9,266 nucleotides of DNA from an uncultured Prevotella sp. (GCA_938028745.1 CALIZL010000089.1:1-9266), one strand, 5' to 3'. Positions 1 through 6,618 are shown, numbered from the stretch's first letter. Numbers and translations: made by a program. The notes: generated by a model not told the origin, from the letters alone.

Positions 1-19
1 GCCGCCTTTTTTCAATACG

Positions 20-56
20 AAAGCCCCGAGCGCGACATCCGCACTCGGGGCTTTTT
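20..56 (+). terminator. Rho-independent terminator of an upstream gene outside the window
   Basis: An 11-bp perfect stem (AAAGCCCCGAG at 20-30 pairing with CTCGGGGCTTT at 44-54) encloses a 13-nt loop and runs into a T-rich tail (TTTTTCGTTTT). The loop can close three more pairs (GCG 32-34 with CGC 40-42). The T tract lies on the plus-strand side, so it should end transcription entering from the left. Read from the minus strand, the hairpin is followed only by TTTCG, so it would be a weaker stop for the gene at 144-521. Confidence 0.9.
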
Positions 57-143
57 CGTTTTGGGAGGGTTGAGTTGGATGCTTATAATGCAATTTTAAG
101 TGAGTTGTGGTATTAAGATGCTGCATTATGCTGAGAGGGAAAG

Positions 144-521
144 TTAGTCGGCCCAGAAAACGCCATTGTTCAGGTCGACATCATAGCAATCCCATAGCTC
201 TGGGCTGTCGTTGGTGGAGGAAGAACCCTCTTGATTTCCATGAGGTCTATCGCCTTTGCTGTACTCTGTTTTCGACTTATTGTCTACTAGGTTACTGCGG
301 GCATCGCTCCATTCGGGGCTGTTGCTATAAGTAACTGTGCCATCTGCATTAAACGTAACCCGCACATTTAGGAATAGTGCGGCTTTTTTCCTAGCTTCTT
401 CTGTGTATTGTTTATTCCAGATTATGCCTTCCTGTTCATTGTCTTCGTTTGAGTTTACAGCTATTTTTACGCACAAAACGATGGCGAGCACAACTATTCC
501 GACAAATCCTAATGTTTTCAT
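144..521 (-). CDS. Small membrane-anchored or exported hypothetical protein (125 aa)
   Basis: I do not recognise the family. The protein starts MKTLGFVGIVVLAIVLCVKI, a short basic N-terminus followed by about 17 hydrophobic residues, which fits a signal peptide or a single N-terminal anchor. The cysteine in this segment lacks a proper lipobox (AIVLC), so a lipoprotein is unlikely. The rest is polar: a Lys/Glu-rich stretch, a short segment that could be a beta hairpin (NVRVTFNADGTVTYSNS, about residues 51-67), and a Ser/Asn/Asp-rich tail ending in two Trp residues. The frame is open upstream to a GTG at 608, but the ATG at 521 puts the hydrophobic segment directly at the N-terminus and is preferred. 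The hydrophobic N-terminus on a small protein recalls NVEALA-type Bacteroidales peptides, but I see no NVEALA motif. It probably has its own transcript. Existence is fairly likely; function is unknown. Confidence 0.65.
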   Translation of the reverse strand: MKTLGFVGIVVLAIVLCVKIAVNSNEDNEQEGIIWNKQYTEEARKKAALFLNVRVTFNADGTVTYSNSPEWSDARSNLVDNKSKTEYSKGDRPHGNQEGSSSTNDSPELWDCYDVDLNNGVFWAD

Positions 522-986
522 GTTCTTTGATTGATATAATTTATTAAAGTTTGAGTTGTCCAAGGGCAGTAGGGAGACGATTAACAAAGTGCGGACAACT
601 AGTGCCACCCAAGTGTAGAATGGGTGAAATAATGATGATGCTTACACTTCATTACCTTCGTGTCTGTAACATGTTATTATATTATCATAGGCATTCGTTT
701 TCTGGTATTACGGCTACAAAGTTACACATTTACTTTAATACTACCGCACTTTTTTATACAAATATGACTGGTTAGGAATGTTAATTTGTGATGTGCCGTT
801 AAGGAAAAATGCACCTAAATGCGCAACACAATAGTATTGGTATGTGTGGAGGTTGCTGAGCTGACGCAATGCAACAATCATTTAATTGTTAGGTTGTTAC
901 ATCCGATATTGGCCATTTGTTAGCCATTTCTACGATAGCTATCAAGAGGCATTAGGGATAGTATGAACCGCAATGTGTCCGTTTTA
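522..986. other. 465-base stretch without a supportable gene
   Basis: Only very short open frames occur here in either direction, for example 18 codons from the ATG at 778 (+), and none has supporting features. The stretch is AT-rich around 610-760. It contains a possible minus-strand -7 box at 717-724 and a perfect 10-bp palindrome, GATAGCTATC, at 934-943. A short hairpin (GTTGC...GCAAC on the minus strand, around 850-875) is too weak and lacks a T tract to be called a terminator for the 57-aa gene. Confidence 0.6.
717..724 (-). promoter_or_regulatory. Possible Bacteroidetes -7 box for the 125-aa gene
   Basis: The minus strand reads TAACTTTG, a full match to the Bacteroidetes -7 consensus TAnnTTTG and identical to the -7 box of the glycosyltransferase operon promoter at 6394-6401. 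The expected TTTG about 20 nt upstream is missing (GCGG stands there), so the match is only half supported. If used, it would give the 125-aa gene a leader of roughly 190 nt. Confidence 0.3.
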
Positions 987-1160
987 TTACATGTCGTTAT
1001 TTTCGTAGATGTCGAAGTCTGTGGCTCGCTTTGCATCGGCTTCCGATGCGTCTCCACGTTCTGTGCCAGGGCTTAGGCTTGCGTTTTTCGAGCCGCATAG
1101 GAACATAACCTTAATACATAGCAAACCAATAGTTGGTTTTTTATAGATGTTCTTTTTCAT
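987..1160 (-). CDS. Small hypothetical protein, 57 aa, of a Prevotella-like tiny-protein type
   Basis: The frame encodes 57 residues starting MKKNIYKKPTIGLLCIKVMF and ending FDIYENNDM before TAA. The layout is a basic 'KKPTI' start, a short hydrophobic stretch with a Cys-Gly-Ser, then a hydrophilic Asp/Glu/Ala-rich tail with an acidic aromatic end. From memory this resembles very small proteins common in Prevotella and Bacteroides genomes (MKK-x-Y-x-KP starts, acidic DDE/W-type ends), whose function I do not know. It lies 63 nt downstream of the 648-aa gene on the same strand, with no terminator or -7 box between, so it may share that transcript. It is easy to miss because of its length. The start is the only ATG that keeps the basic N-terminus. 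Confidence 0.55.
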   Translation of the reverse strand: MKKNIYKKPTIGLLCIKVMFLCGSKNASLSPGTERGDASEADAKRATDFDIYENNDM

Positions 1161-1223
1161 AGGATGATTATTTGCTGTTTGTTATGTGATGAGAATGTTT
1201 AAGACATAGACCACATCTATAAT

Positions 1224-3170
1224 CTACCGAATTAGTATTTTCTTGTTTCGCCGTACATATACCTGGCCCGCTTTTCGCTGGTGTGCCTTAATGCTCCTTC
1301 CGTCTAGCGTGTACCATGTCTCGTTTTCTTCATCGCGCTGTTCTTTATGCGGGACTTCAACAGCGGTTGTCTCGTCGGCTACGAATTGGTATTCTTTCGC
1401 TGCTGCGGCAGAAGTAAACTTAAAATAAGCCCTTAGCCCAGGCATTGTGCGAGCGTTGTTGGCAGGTAAGAATAGCTTATTGCCTTGTAAAAACTGCTCG
1501 GTATCGTCGGCTGCTAGTTCTTTAGCGTTATACGTTCCACAGAACGACACCCCATCGTGCGTAACCATACTGGCATTAGGGGCGATAATGTCGGTGTTTG
1601 GCATTGTCCACGACTTAATGTTGTTGGCGGTTTTTAGTAGATAAGGCACGCCTGCTTGTAGTTGCTTTACGGGCTTAAATCGCAGTATATTGTCTGAAAC
1701 AGCCGCGAACGCCATCAAGATATGTTCTCCGAAGGTCTCTTTTAGTTCAGCTGTGCTCATGTCGAACGGAAGGCAAATGGTGTTCCATCGTTCTGCTTTC
1801 AGTTTCCGTTTAACTACAACAGCAGTGTTCGTTGTCGTTATAATGGAGTTTTGTGGTTTCTTTTCGTCCAAAACAAATTCTTTCCTTATTCCATCGCGTT
1901 GTAGTGGGATAAAGTAAATTTCCCCCTCTTTAAAGGTATAGAACAGGCCCGTGAGTGTGTGATAGGTTTGTTTGGTCGGTAAGGTAAACTTTATGCCAAA
2001 TGCATGGAGCAACTCTAAGCTTTGCCCATTCACCATTAGTTCCGCTTTACCTGTTCTGTATTTTGCCCTTACCGCAACATTAGGCTGATAACCAAAGACG
2101 CAATCGTCCAGGTTTAGTTTCGTGCAATCCAATTCGGGCGGTGTCGCTGGTTCTTTATGTTCTACTTGGACGTGGTCTGTACCGTCGTTTTCAACCATCA
2201 ATGCGGGGAAAAAGTTTCTCACGAACTTACCAAGTACAAAGCCCGACAACACATCGCCTGTTTGAAAGGGCATGGCGTTGTTGAACTTTAAAGCCAAACA
2301 CCCCGTTTTATCTTGAACGAATGCCCACTTATCGCGAACGTACACCACTTGGGCTGCGTTTAAAGAAAGGTTGTAAAGGTTTTCTGTGTCGTGTTTCTTA
2401 TTAAAATCACGAATGTTTGCAGCCCCTTTAATGCCGCTCCAACACCTTATCGCACATGTGGTCATGCAGGGTTCATATCTCTCGTTACCCAAATAAACGG
2501 CCGTTAGCGTGGTTTCACCAGTTGAAATGGGTGTGGCGTTTGTGCCGTCGGCATCGAGTTCCAGAATTTTATTATTGCCCGAAAGGTATATCAGGTTGTT
2601 GTCATCGGCACCTTCGATATGCGGAACAGGCAGTTTGTCGCCTTTAAAGAAGTCGTATGCCGGTTGGGCAAAGCTTATCGTTGTTGGCTGTTTAGGCGAA
2701 ACGTCGGCCAAATGCACCTCGATACGTTCAATCCTCAATACCTCTAGACTATTGTTTGTTATTTCCATTTGGCGCGATTGCCCCACCCATGCCTGCTCTT
2801 CTTGTTTGAAATAGCCCGAAGGGGTGATGAATTGTGCCGCATGAAGTGGGGCGCTACCTTTGGCAACATGCAGTACTACCTTAGTGATGCACTTGTTGGA
2901 AAGCGACTTTCCTAGCATTCTGTTGCCAGGGTTGAGCAATAGTGTATGTGTTTTGGGGTTTACTGTTGGGTTGCCTTTGCCTTCGCCTTTCGGAAAAATA
3001 AGTTGGCAATGCTTACTTTGCTTGTCGGTATTGGTATAATTGGCATAATCGAAAGTTTCGATAATGTCTTGTGCCTTTGCTGTTGTGCCGACAATGAAAA
3101 ACGAAAGCAGAAGCAGCTTGTTTATAAGTTGATGAGTTTGTGAATTCATGAGTTTAGTTTTTGAGTTCAT
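1224..3170 (-). CDS. Secreted modular surface protein, 648 aa, unknown function
   Basis: This is an exported Bacteroidales protein. Residues 15-33 form a signal peptide (hydrophobic LLLLSFFIVGTTA, likely cleavage after AKA at 33). About 162-240 looks like a bacterial Ig-like domain (TISFAQPAYDF...ELDADGT...TGETTLTAVYLGNERYEP). About 243-330 resembles the OB-fold-like modules of Bacteroidales surface proteins (VYVRDKWAFVQDKTGCLALKF, then TGDVLSGFVLGKF). About 450-600 carries the recurrent Prevotella pattern RWNTICLPFDM...LQAGVPYLLK. The C-terminus (WYTLDGRSIKAHQRKAGQVY..., 619-648) is a short terminal module widespread in Prevotella secreted proteins, possibly a sorting or anchoring element. 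No catalytic motif is visible. Two starts are possible: ATG at 3170, or ATG at 3149, which gives a more compact 26-residue signal peptide. The first 18 codons lie within a degenerate repeat. No clear promoter was found in the 206 nt upstream, so read-through from the glycosyltransferase operon is possible. A link to polysaccharide assembly is not shown. Confidence 0.88.
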   Translation of the reverse strand: MNSKTKLMNSQTHQLINKLLLLSFFIVGTTAKAQDIIETFDYANYTNTDKQSKHCQLIFPKGEGKGNPTVNPKTHTLLLNPGNRMLGKSLSNKCITKVVLHVAKGSAPLHAAQFITPSGYFKQEEQAWVGQSRQMEITNNSLEVLRIERIEVHLADVSPKQPTTISFAQPAYDFFKGDKLPVPHIEGADDNNLIYLSGNNKILELDADGTNATPISTGETTLTAVYLGNERYEPCMTTCAIRCWSGIKGAANIRDFNKKHDTENLYNLSLNAAQVVYVRDKWAFVQDKTGCLALKFNNAMPFQTGDVLSGFVLGKFVRNFFPALMVENDGTDHVQVEHKEPATPPELDCTKLNLDDCVFGYQPNVAVRAKYRTGKAELMVNGQSLELLHAFGIKFTLPTKQTYHTLTGLFYTFKEGEIYFIPLQRDGIRKEFVLDEKKPQNSIITTTNTAVVVKRKLKAERWNTICLPFDMSTAELKETFGEHILMAFAAVSDNILRFKPVKQLQAGVPYLLKTANNIKSWTMPNTDIIAPNASMVTHDGVSFCGTYNAKELAADDTEQFLQGNKLFLPANNARTMPGLRAYFKFTSAAAAKEYQFVADETTAVEVPHKEQRDEENETWYTLDGRSIKAHQRKAGQVYVRRNKKILIR

Positions 3171-3262
3171 TGGTTTTTTGACTTCATGAGTTTGTTATTT
3201 TTTGAGTTTACGAGTTTATAAGTTTGTTTATGTGTTGATGAGTTTTTGAGTTTGAAGGGTGG
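3120..3262 (-). repeat. Degenerate AACTCAT-word repeat overlapping the start of the 648-aa gene
   Basis: Read on the minus strand, this stretch is built from variants of AACTCAT, AACTCAA and AACTTATAAAC. Exact copies include AAACTCATCAAC (plus-strand coordinates 3128-3139 and 3234-3245) and AACTTATAAAC (3120-3130 and 3214-3224). It covers the leader, both candidate start codons and the codons for QTHQLINK in the signal-peptide n-region. It appears to have grown by slippage or duplication of a short word. Confidence 0.75.
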
Positions 3263-3340
3263 TGAGTTCTTATGTCATCTGCCTTTTTCTCTGTGGTAAG
3301 CTCGGAATTTCGTAGTATGAGCCATAAAGCGATAAGGCTT

Positions 3341-3378
3341 AAACTCATCAACTAATAAACTTACCAAGTCATAAACTT
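3341..3378 (+). repeat. Inverted block of the same AACTCAT-type repeat
   Basis: The plus strand reads AAACTCATCAAC (3341-3352), followed by AATAAACTT- and CATAAACTT-like words, up to the stop codon of the glycosyltransferase gene at 3377. This is the same word family as 3120-3262 but on the opposite strand. AAACTCATCAAC at 3341-3352 pairs perfectly over 12 bp with GTTGATGAGTTT at 3234-3245, leaving a 95-nt loop. There is no T tract, so it is not called a terminator. Confidence 0.65.
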
Positions 3379-4498
3379 ACTCTTCTGGTGGCACATTGGC
3401 GGCTAGTTCTGCCGTGTATAGCTGCACATACTGTTGTGCCACCTTTACATAATCGTGGTGTTTGGCTACGTATTCCACGCTTTGGCGCTTGCATTGCATC
3501 AGTTTCTCCTTGTCGGCAATGGCCAGTTGTAGCTTTGCGTACACGTCTTCTTCGTTTGGCAGCACGTTTATTATGGGGCGCAAATGCGTTTCGCCTAGCA
3601 GTTCGTAACCCTCTGGTTCGCCTCCGCCAATGCAAACAATGCCCTTGCTCATGGCCAAAAGGGGGTTCATGGATGGGGTATAGCTGTATAGTTGGTCTAA
3701 AATAAGGTCGCTGTTTACCATCAGTCGTTGGTATTCGGCAAAGGGAACCGACTCTACCTTCACCAATTCCACTTCGTTTGTGTGCTTTTCCACCAGCCGA
3801 AGGGCGGCAGCCAACATCACGTCGGTGCCCTTATAGGCATGCCGCGACTTGTTGATGCCAATGAAAATCTTAACTTTTTGCCCAATGGGTGCGATGGTTG
3901 CAGGCGGACATGGCATCTTAATGGGGAAGGGGATGAAAACGGTTTTATGGGGGAAAAGCGGCTGATAGCATACCCAATACTCGTAAAGCCCGGTAATGAT
4001 GCCATCGCAGTCGTGTGCGATATACTTGTTCAGTCGTTCTTTGCTCGTACCAATCCAGTCGGCTGTTTCCTTTAAAGCATCTTCGTTTTGCCTCAGTTCG
4101 TTGCCAAGGTTAAAGTCGCTATATCGTAAAGGCTTGCGTGTTCGGCATTCGTTTACCCAATAATAGTCCATGCCAAAGGCGCAAAGAAACACGCGCTTGT
4201 TGTGTTTACGCAGATAGCGGTACAGCGAAAACAGCCTTTCGGCCTTCATTTCTACAAACATGGGGTTGATAAGCTGCACCACATCATAGCCTCGCAACTT
4301 GGGTAACGCCCACAAAAGACGAAGGGAAAAGCTAATTTTGCCCCACAACCCCGCAGTGCGTTTGAGGTCGATGTCGCGCGGATAGTCTTTCCAAAAGTCG
4401 CCGTTAGAGGCCACCGTAACTTGATGTCCCAGCTGTCGCAGCCCTTGGGCCAAGGCATTGTGCACGTTGCTGTATTCGCCTAGCAGTAAAATCTTCAT
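3377..4498 (-). CDS. GT-B fold glycosyltransferase (GT4/group 1-like), 373 aa
   Basis: This is a predicted cytoplasmic sugar transferase for surface-polysaccharide assembly. The N-terminal Rossmann half starts MKILLLGEYSNVHNALAQGL, the usual opening of group 1 transferases, with GLRQLGHQVTVAS following. The donor-binding half has YKGTD (222-226), SDLILDQLYSYTPSMNPLLA (263-282) with MSKG after it, and an acidic Gly-rich loop GGGEPEGYELLGE (291-303) where the family's E-x7-E motif normally lies. E294 or E296 with E303 are candidates; I cannot assign the pair with certainty. Length is normal for the family. It is the last of three co-transcribed genes. Its ATG overlaps the TGA of the preceding gene (ATGA, 4495-4498), which implies translational coupling and fixes the start. 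Sugar donor and acceptor cannot be read from the sequence. Confidence 0.9.
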   Translation of the reverse strand: MKILLLGEYSNVHNALAQGLRQLGHQVTVASNGDFWKDYPRDIDLKRTAGLWGKISFSLRLLWALPKLRGYDVVQLINPMFVEMKAERLFSLYRYLRKHNKRVFLCAFGMDYYWVNECRTRKPLRYSDFNLGNELRQNEDALKETADWIGTSKERLNKYIAHDCDGIITGLYEYWVCYQPLFPHKTVFIPFPIKMPCPPATIAPIGQKVKIFIGINKSRHAYKGTDVMLAAALRLVEKHTNEVELVKVESVPFAEYQRLMVNSDLILDQLYSYTPSMNPLLAMSKGIVCIGGGEPEGYELLGETHLRPIINVLPNEEDVYAKLQLAIADKEKLMQCKRQSVEYVAKHHDYVKVAQQYVQLYTAELAANVPPEE

Positions 4499-5436
4499 GA
4501 AACAACCTTTGGTAACAGCCTACAAAGTAAGCGCCTGCCAGCCTTGAAGTTGGTAAAGCGTCTGAACCATTGGTATTTTTGGCTGTAAGGCTTGTCGGGA
4601 AGAGGGAACAGACCATTGCGATGCAGGCGCGCCACGCATTTTTCCAGATGCCTAGGCGACCGCGTGTCTACGATAATCTTGTACAGATAGTCCATCGTTA
4701 GCTGTGCCACACGTCTTTGCAAAGCATCTCTGTTGGCCGTTGGTCCTGTTGCCGCCATCTTTTTTAGCTGCATGATAACGTCTTCCAAGTCGCTTAGCCG
4801 TTTGGCAACGCTCTTGATGTCGTTTCGCTGTGTGATAGAACCCTCGCGCTTTCGGTAGAAATAGGCGTGGGCGTTGGTAACAAATACGCGTTCGGCACGC
4901 AGCAATAGCTGTGGCGTAAACTCCTCGTCTTCGTGGTATATGCCTTTCCGAAAGCGCAACGAACCGGCAAGCTGGCGTTTAAAAAGGTAGCCCCAGGCTG
5001 CTGCATGCAGATTGTTGTGGCGCATATAGCGTGCTCCGTCTATGGGCCCTTCATAGTGTGTGGGAACGTTTTTGGGGGTGTTTTGTGTCTGATTAAACAT
5101 CACCACGTCGGGTTCTTGATAGCGCATGATGTCTAGACAGTGCTCGTATGGTGCGCGCAACAAGTAGTCGTCGGCATCGATAAATTGCACATACTCGCCA
5201 GTGGCGAGTCTTAGACCTGTGTTTCTGGCATGGCTTAGTCCGCCGTTCTTTTGTCTAACGTAGATAATGTGGTCTTGAATGTCGCGCAGGTCGTTGATGG
5301 GCGAATAGTCCGAACCATCGTCAACGACAATAATTTCGCGCTCTTCATTGCTCAGCGACAGCGACAAGATGCTGTCCAGGCATTGCCTGAGCATGTTTAA
5401 GGGTTCGTTGTGATAGGGAATGATAAAGCTAATCAT
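4495..5436 (-). CDS. GT2 family glycosyltransferase, 313 aa
   Basis: This is a GT-A fold transferase using a nucleotide-sugar donor, expected to add one sugar to a lipid-linked glycan on the cytoplasmic side. Visible motifs are SFIIPYHNE at the start, VVDDGS (37-42, nucleotide binding), the GGLSHARNTGL segment (65-75), DADD (87-90, the metal-binding D-x-D position) and YHEDEEF (167-173), whose E169-D170 fits the catalytic-base position. The C-terminal third is rich in basic residues and probably contacts acceptor or membrane. The frame runs upstream to an ATG at 5478, but the ATG at 5436 is preferred: it forms an exact ATGA overlap with the stop of the preceding gene, and the GT2 fold begins there immediately (MISFIIPYHNE). 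It is the middle gene of a three-gene operon. Specificity is unknown. Confidence 0.92.
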   Translation of the reverse strand: MISFIIPYHNEPLNMLRQCLDSILSLSLSNEEREIIVVDDGSDYSPINDLRDIQDHIIYVRQKNGGLSHARNTGLRLATGEYVQFIDADDYLLRAPYEHCLDIMRYQEPDVVMFNQTQNTPKNVPTHYEGPIDGARYMRHNNLHAAAWGYLFKRQLAGSLRFRKGIYHEDEEFTPQLLLRAERVFVTNAHAYFYRKREGSITQRNDIKSVAKRLSDLEDVIMQLKKMAATGPTANRDALQRRVAQLTMDYLYKIIVDTRSPRHLEKCVARLHRNGLFPLPDKPYSQKYQWFRRFTNFKAGRRLLCRLLPKVVS

Positions 5437-6380
5437 TTTGTTTTCATGAAACGGTGTAACAATAGATGTATCTGGCATAGACTCTTTATGCCGAAAACCT
5501 TAACCCAAAAAGCTTTGGCGCGCGTGGCAAAGGGCATCGGGGCTTTTAGCACGAAGTGCCAACTTAGCGGATGCCGAGCCAGCCTAATGGTGGTGTCGCC
5601 TTTGCGGTAAAGGTCTATTTGCATGTTAAGCAAATGCAGGTGAAAGCGTGCCTGGGCCTCGCTTGTGCAGCCGTTGGGCGGGATGATGCTTTTTCGCACG
5701 CGCATGTTCCACACCAACAGTTGCGCCAATTCGTAGGCACTGGCCTTTTGGGTGATGCCTTCGGGGTTCAGCCAGTAGTGGTATGCGCCTTGGTTAATGG
5801 TAAGTATGTTGCCTGCTTTGGCCAAAAGGCGCGCCGTGGTGATAAGGTCTTCAAACACCTTTCCTTCGGGAAACCGCACATCGGCAAAGAGATTGGCGCG
5901 CCACAGCTTGTTCCAAGCATAAGCATGCAGGTAGCCTTGCTCTTCATACCAATAAAGGGCTGGCGCATGATGCTCTTGTTCGGCAAAGGTGAGCAGCTGC
6001 TCGTGTTGCGAAAGCCAACCCTTCAACACGGGAAACTCCACGATGTTGCATTGCGGATGTTGCGCAAAGGCATCGGCGGCGGCCTGAAATGTGTTGGGCG
6101 CGATAGCATCGTCGGCATCTACAAAGGCCAAGAAGTCGCCCTTGGCATGGGCGATGCCCGTGTTGCGAGCCTTGCTCAGTCCGCCATTGGGTTGGTGCAG
6201 CACCGTTATTCGGCTGTCTTTTTCGGCCCACGCATCGCATTTTTGCGCGCTACCATCGGTAGAACCATCATCAACAAGCAGCACTTCCATATTGTCAAAC
6301 GTCTGTTTGAGCACGCTCTCTACACAGCGGTCGAGTGTGTGCAGCATGTTATATACAGGTATGACAACACTTATTTGCAT
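5433..6380 (-). CDS. GT2 family glycosyltransferase, 315 aa, first gene of the operon
   Basis: This is a GT-A fold glycosyltransferase of the type found in capsule and O-antigen loci. Motifs in order are ISVVIPVYN (3-11), LLVDDGSTDGS (34-44), GGLSKARNTGI (66-76), FVDADD (86-91, metal-binding D-x-D position), AWNKLW (155-160) and a PEGKVFEDL segment with E177-D178 at the catalytic-base position. The protein ends KTK, and its TGA overlaps the ATG of the next gene. The start ATG at 6380 sits 13 nt from the -7 box of a well-matched Bacteroidetes promoter and has an A-rich leader instead of a Shine-Dalgarno. It is paralogous in layout to the next gene, suggesting consecutive sugar additions. The acceptor is unknown. 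Confidence 0.93.
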   Translation of the reverse strand: MQISVVIPVYNMLHTLDRCVESVLKQTFDNMEVLLVDDGSTDGSAQKCDAWAEKDSRITVLHQPNGGLSKARNTGIAHAKGDFLAFVDADDAIAPNTFQAAADAFAQHPQCNIVEFPVLKGWLSQHEQLLTFAEQEHHAPALYWYEEQGYLHAYAWNKLWRANLFADVRFPEGKVFEDLITTARLLAKAGNILTINQGAYHYWLNPEGITQKASAYELAQLLVWNMRVRKSIIPPNGCTSEAQARFHLHLLNMQIDLYRKGDTTIRLARHPLSWHFVLKAPMPFATRAKAFWVKVFGIKSLCQIHLLLHRFMKTK

Positions 6381-6393
6381 GATGTTTTATTTA

Positions 6394-6426
6394 CAAAGTT
6401 ACATTAAAAAGTAATAATGACCAAAA
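6394..6426 (-). promoter_or_regulatory. Bacteroidetes-type promoter of the three-gene glycosyltransferase operon
   Basis: On the minus strand, TTTTG (6426-6422) is followed after exactly 20 nt by TAACTTTG (6401-6394). This matches the -33 TTTG and -7 TAnnTTTG boxes read by the Bacteroidetes primary sigma factor, with ideal spacing. Only 13 nt (TAAATAAAACATC) separate the -7 box from the ATG at 6380, so the mRNA leader would be about 10 nt and lack a Shine-Dalgarno. The placement supports the chosen start. Confidence 0.8.
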
Positions 6427-6514
6427 TTTTTCGTTGTTATAGTAAAAAAGATTGGGTTATTGTAAATAATCGCCTGTAAGCTGCAAAGCTGCACCCTGCC
6501 TAGGCATGCGCCAA

Positions 6515-6618
6515 TACAAGTGCCTTGTAGTGGGGCTACAAGCGGCTTGTACAGACACTACAAACGGCTTGTAGTGCTACTACAAATGGCTTGTAGCCCC
6601 ACTACAAAGGGCTTTGTA
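6515..6618. repeat. Array of five dyad elements with 22-bp period
   Basis: Five imperfect palindromes follow each other: TACAAGTGCCTTGTA (6515-6529), TACAAGCGGCTTGTA (6537-6551), TACAAACGGCTTGTA (6559-6573), TACAAATGGCTTGTA (6581-6595) and TACAAAGGGCTTTGTA (6603-6618). Centres are at 6522, 6544, 6566, 6588 and about 6610.5, and all four spacers are 7 nt. The outer spacers are reverse complements of each other (GTGGGGC and GCCCCAC). The array lies between the divergent promoter and the flippase gene. It may be a regulator-binding array, a set of RNA hairpins in the flippase leader, or a dispersed repeat family. The sequence alone does not decide. Confidence 0.85.
6525..6607. repeat. Perfect 19-bp inverted repeat laid over the dyad array
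   Basis: The 19 bases at 6525-6543 (TTGTAGTGGGGCTACAAGC) are the exact reverse complement of 6589-6607, with 45 nt between. Inside the loop, CACTACAA (6556-6563) and TTGTAGTG (6569-6576) form a further perfect 8-bp hairpin. In RNA, or in extruded DNA, this would give a long stem topped by a smaller hairpin. There is no T tract next to it, so it is not an intrinsic terminator. Confidence 0.85.

Noticed and set aside
62..143. Short inverted repeat ATAATGC (85-91) / GCATTAT (123-129)
   Set aside because: It is a seven-bp match across 31 nt in AT-rich sequence with no T tract or flanking context, so chance is a sufficient explanation.
3300..3345. Terminator after the glycosyltransferase operon
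   Set aside because: Only a weak AGCC...GGCT pairing is seen on the minus strand, with no T tract.
5437..5478. ATG at 5478 as start of the middle glycosyltransferase
   Set aside because: The ATG at 5436 forms an exact ATGA overlap and begins the GT2 fold directly. The upstream extension would overlap the preceding gene by 46 nt.
5571..6407. 278-codon open frame on the plus strand, antisense to the first GT2 gene
   Set aside because: It lies opposite a clear glycosyltransferase gene with all its motifs, and its translation shows no recognisable domain. It is a by-product of codon use on the coding strand.
6515..6618. CRISPR array
   Set aside because: Units are 15-16 bp palindromes with constant 7-nt spacers, much too short for CRISPR repeats and spacers, and no cas gene is present.
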